Shown here: in pieces, positions 6,169 through 7,233 of the stretch
Numbering within the stretch: the stretch's first letter is position 1
Layout of the letters: each line of letters begins with the position of its first letter
Notes under the pieces: generated by a model
The model's input: the letters and a program-made list of their open reading frames with translations, nothing else
Database searches by the model: none
Told to the model about the DNA's origin: nothing
Translations under genes and position numbers: made by a program
Assembly (NCBI GenBank): GCA_030830425.1
Contig: JAURND010000108.1
Coordinates: 1 to 7,233, forward strand
DNA: 7,233 nucleotides
Reading direction: 5' to 3'
Source: Gammaproteobacteria bacterium
Lineage (GTDB): Bacteria > Pseudomonadota > Gammaproteobacteria > JAURND01

Positions 6169-6956
6169 GGATGGTGTTCGCCTTTGGAAGGGGTTTTGTA
6201 CAGATAATGCATGGAGGCTTGTGCAAGTGGGAATACGATGACCTCTCCAATGTTAACTCCTTTTCGGCGAGTGGCGCAATAAATAACCGCGTCAGCGATA
6301 TCTTCTGGTTTTAATGGCTCAAAATCTTGATAAAATTGTTTAGCGCGTTCTTTGTCTTTCCACCTAACTTCGCTAAACTCTGTTTCAACCGAACCGGGAG
6401 CAACTTCACTCACCCTTAATGCTGTTCCTAACAAATCAATCCGTAAAGACTTGCTGATCGCTCTGGCTGCATGTTTAGTCGCCAGATATACATTCCCACC
6501 ACTATAGTAGTCCTGTCCAGCAACAGAGCCAATGTTGATCACATGCCCTTCATTTCGCTCAAGCATCGCCGGCAAAACTGCATGGGTTACATACAATAAG
6601 CCTTTAAGATTCGTATCAATCATGATGTCCCAATTTTTAGGATCTGCCTCTTGCAGTTTATCTGTTGTGAGAGCCAGGCCTGCATTGTTGACTAAAATAT
6701 CAATATTTTTAAAATCAGCAGGTAATTGGAGGATGGTTTCATCGACTAACTCTTTATTGCGTACATCTAACTGAATCGCCAATGCTTTTATCTGATGTGC
6801 ATGGATGAGCGTATCTGCTAAGGCTTGGATACGATCTAAACGTCTTGCCGTTAAAATGAGATTCGCGCCTAATTGCGCAAATTGTTCTGCGCATGCTTTA
6901 CCAATACCACTAGAAGCGCCGGTGATGAGTACTATTTTATTTTTGAGTGATTGCAT
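6165..6956 (-). CDS. ydfG: Short-chain dehydrogenase, YdfG-like
   Basis: A classical short-chain dehydrogenase/reductase of 263 residues: TGASSGIG cofactor loop (12-19), LDVRN (63-67), NNAG (90-93), and a complete catalytic tetrad N116, S144, Y157, K161. ARR (37-39) after the second strand suggests NADP(H) preference. Blocks such as NIDILVNNAGLAL, MIDTNLKGL, GTALRVSEVAPGSVETEFSEVR and LKPEDIADAV match E. coli YdfG (NADP-dependent 3-hydroxy acid dehydrogenase, acting on serine/allo-threonine and malonic semialdehyde; 248 residues). The N-terminus is slightly longer and the C-terminal tail (SKGEHHP) is extra. The substrate is inferred from family similarity. The start ATG follows an A-rich leader without a clear Shine-Dalgarno sequence. 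It lies just downstream of the rarA remnant and overlaps yciO by four bases. Confidence 0.9.
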   Translation of the reverse strand: MQSLKNKIVLITGASSGIGKACAEQFAQLGANLILTARRLDRIQALADTLIHAHQIKALAIQLDVRNKELVDETILQLPADFKNIDILVNNAGLALTTDKLQEADPKNWDIMIDTNLKGLLYVTHAVLPAMLERNEGHVINIGSVAGQDYYSGGNVYLATKHAARAISKSLRIDLLGTALRVSEVAPGSVETEFSEVRWKDKERAKQFYQDFEPLKPEDIADAVIYCATRRKGVNIGEVIVFPLAQASMHYLYKTPSKGEHHP

Positions 6957-6978
6957 TTTATTGTTCTATTTTTTTTGC

Positions 6979-6992
6979 TTTAGCTTGCTAAA
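6979..6992. promoter_or_regulatory. Palindrome upstream of ydfG
   Basis: TTTAGC-TT-GCTAAA is a perfect inverted repeat of six bases per arm, 23 bases before the ydfG start codon. On the - strand it directly follows TATAGT (6996-6991), a plausible -10 box, so the position would suit an operator. No good -35 is visible, and a single short palindrome in AT-rich DNA may be chance. Confidence 0.25.
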
Positions 6993-6993
6993 C

Positions 6994-7018
6994 TATACTC
7001 GTTCTTACTTAAAGGTAG
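6994..7018. repeat. 25 bp sequence repeated at 4129-4153 (copy 2)
   Basis: Identical to copy 1 over TATACTCGTTCT and similar beyond it (20 of 25). This copy contains the stop codon and last codons of the rarA remnant, so it sits at the point where rarA similarity ends. It is also 38 bases upstream of ydfG, matching the promoter-proximal position of copy 1. Confidence 0.4.
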
Positions 7019-7172
7019 TGATTTTTAAAACAATATGTAGTGCACCATGATCCATCGCTTTTTTCAACGGCTTACCTTCTCCCAAGAGATGATCTAGTCC
7101 TTTCAGGTCTTGGATGACCCGAGGTCGCATACGCTCGGCCAGTGGTTTAAACGATTCTTCGAGTAGGCGCAT
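7005..7172 (-). pseudogene. rarA: Truncated N-terminus of RarA (MgsA) ATPase
   Basis: RarA is a AAA+ ATPase acting at stalled replication forks, about 447 residues in E. coli. This reading frame has only 55 codons. Residues 8-46 match the RarA N-terminus: FKPLAERMRP, then HLLGEGKPL and A..HGALH, parallel to the E. coli FQPLAARMRP, QHLLAAGKPL and EAGHLH. Where the next residues should give the Walker A WGPPGTGKT, the frame reads VLKITTFK and stops. No ATP-binding, sensor or clamp-loader-like part remains, so it cannot work as RarA. Position supports the identity: the lolA end lies 20 bases upstream, the usual lolA-rarA order. No later RarA codons are seen in any frame before ydfG. It may be a decayed gene, a deletion scar, or, less likely, an expressed short peptide. 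Confidence 0.75.
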
Positions 7173-7192
7173 ACAGTGAGAAAGAGAAGTTT

Positions 7193-7233
7193 TTAATTGC
7201 GAATCACGTCCACATTTTTAGGTGGGGTAAACT
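7193..7233 (-). CDS. lolA: Outer-membrane lipoprotein carrier LolA, last 12 codons (rest outside window)
   Basis: LolA is the periplasmic chaperone that carries lipoproteins from LolCDE to LolB at the outer membrane. Only FTPPKNVDVIRN and a TAA stop fall in the window. The FTPP..V.V ending matches the LolA C-terminus (E. coli FTPPQGVTVDD), and the frame continues beyond the right edge. On its own this is too short for a safe call, but the following rarA start, in the order common in Gammaproteobacteria, makes it convincing. Confidence 0.7.
   Translation of the reverse strand, partial: FTPPKNVDVIRN

Noticed and set aside
6029..6314. Two open frames on opposite strands around the yciO-ydfG junction (6029-6250 - and 6132-6314 +)
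   Set aside because: Both overlap well-supported genes in other frames and show no family features.
6532..7050. Two + strand frames opposite ydfG (6532-6774 and 6805-7050)
   Set aside because: Antisense to the intact SDR gene with its full motif set; the second runs on through T-rich DNA into the rarA stub.
1..7233. CRISPR array, tRNA or rRNA gene, transposase, phage or toxin-antitoxin module
   Set aside because: I saw no regularly spaced repeats, no tRNA cloverleaf, no rRNA-like sequence and no recognisable proteins of these kinds on either strand.

Overview
The window comes from a moderately AT-rich gammaproteobacterium. The proteins most resemble the enterobacterial and Legionellales versions of their families. 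The adjacent lolA and rarA ends reproduce a gene order familiar from Gammaproteobacteria. A gene remnant, a short ankyrin-repeat gene, repeat-like intergenic DNA and a ferrochelatase with an internal cysteine cluster would fit a host-associated lineage such as the Coxiellaceae or Rickettsiella group. That placement is inference, not shown directly.

Layout. On the left, two + strand genes: the 3' end of tadA (tRNA adenosine deaminase), then complete hemH (ferrochelatase). Everything else recognisable is on the - strand. hemH converges on nhaA (Na+/H+ antiporter). Between nhaA and rlmI (23S rRNA methyltransferase family) lies a 250 bp spacer holding a GC-rich, repeat-like block with a run of nine C. 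Next come rlmI, dapB (lysine/diaminopimelate synthesis) and a three-repeat ankyrin gene that overlaps the dapB start by four bases. A gap of about 300 bp holds at most one doubtful ORF. Then follow yciO and a YdfG-type short-chain dehydrogenase, also overlapping by four bases. At the right edge are a truncated 55-codon remnant of rarA and the last codons of lolA.

Transcription units inferred from spacing: tadA-hemH (+); ank-dapB (-, coupled), with rlmI downstream and probably having its own promoter; ydfG-yciO (-, coupled); nhaA alone. The core genes are ordinary housekeeping. The unusual material lies at the junctions. rarA has lost everything from the Walker A motif onward, and the break coincides with a roughly 25 bp sequence that occurs again in front of rlmI. 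A second related pair of 26 bp hairpins lies downstream of nhaA and downstream of rlmI. I did not find a convincing new multi-gene system; the best leads are the rarA truncation, the repeats and the G9-tract spacer.
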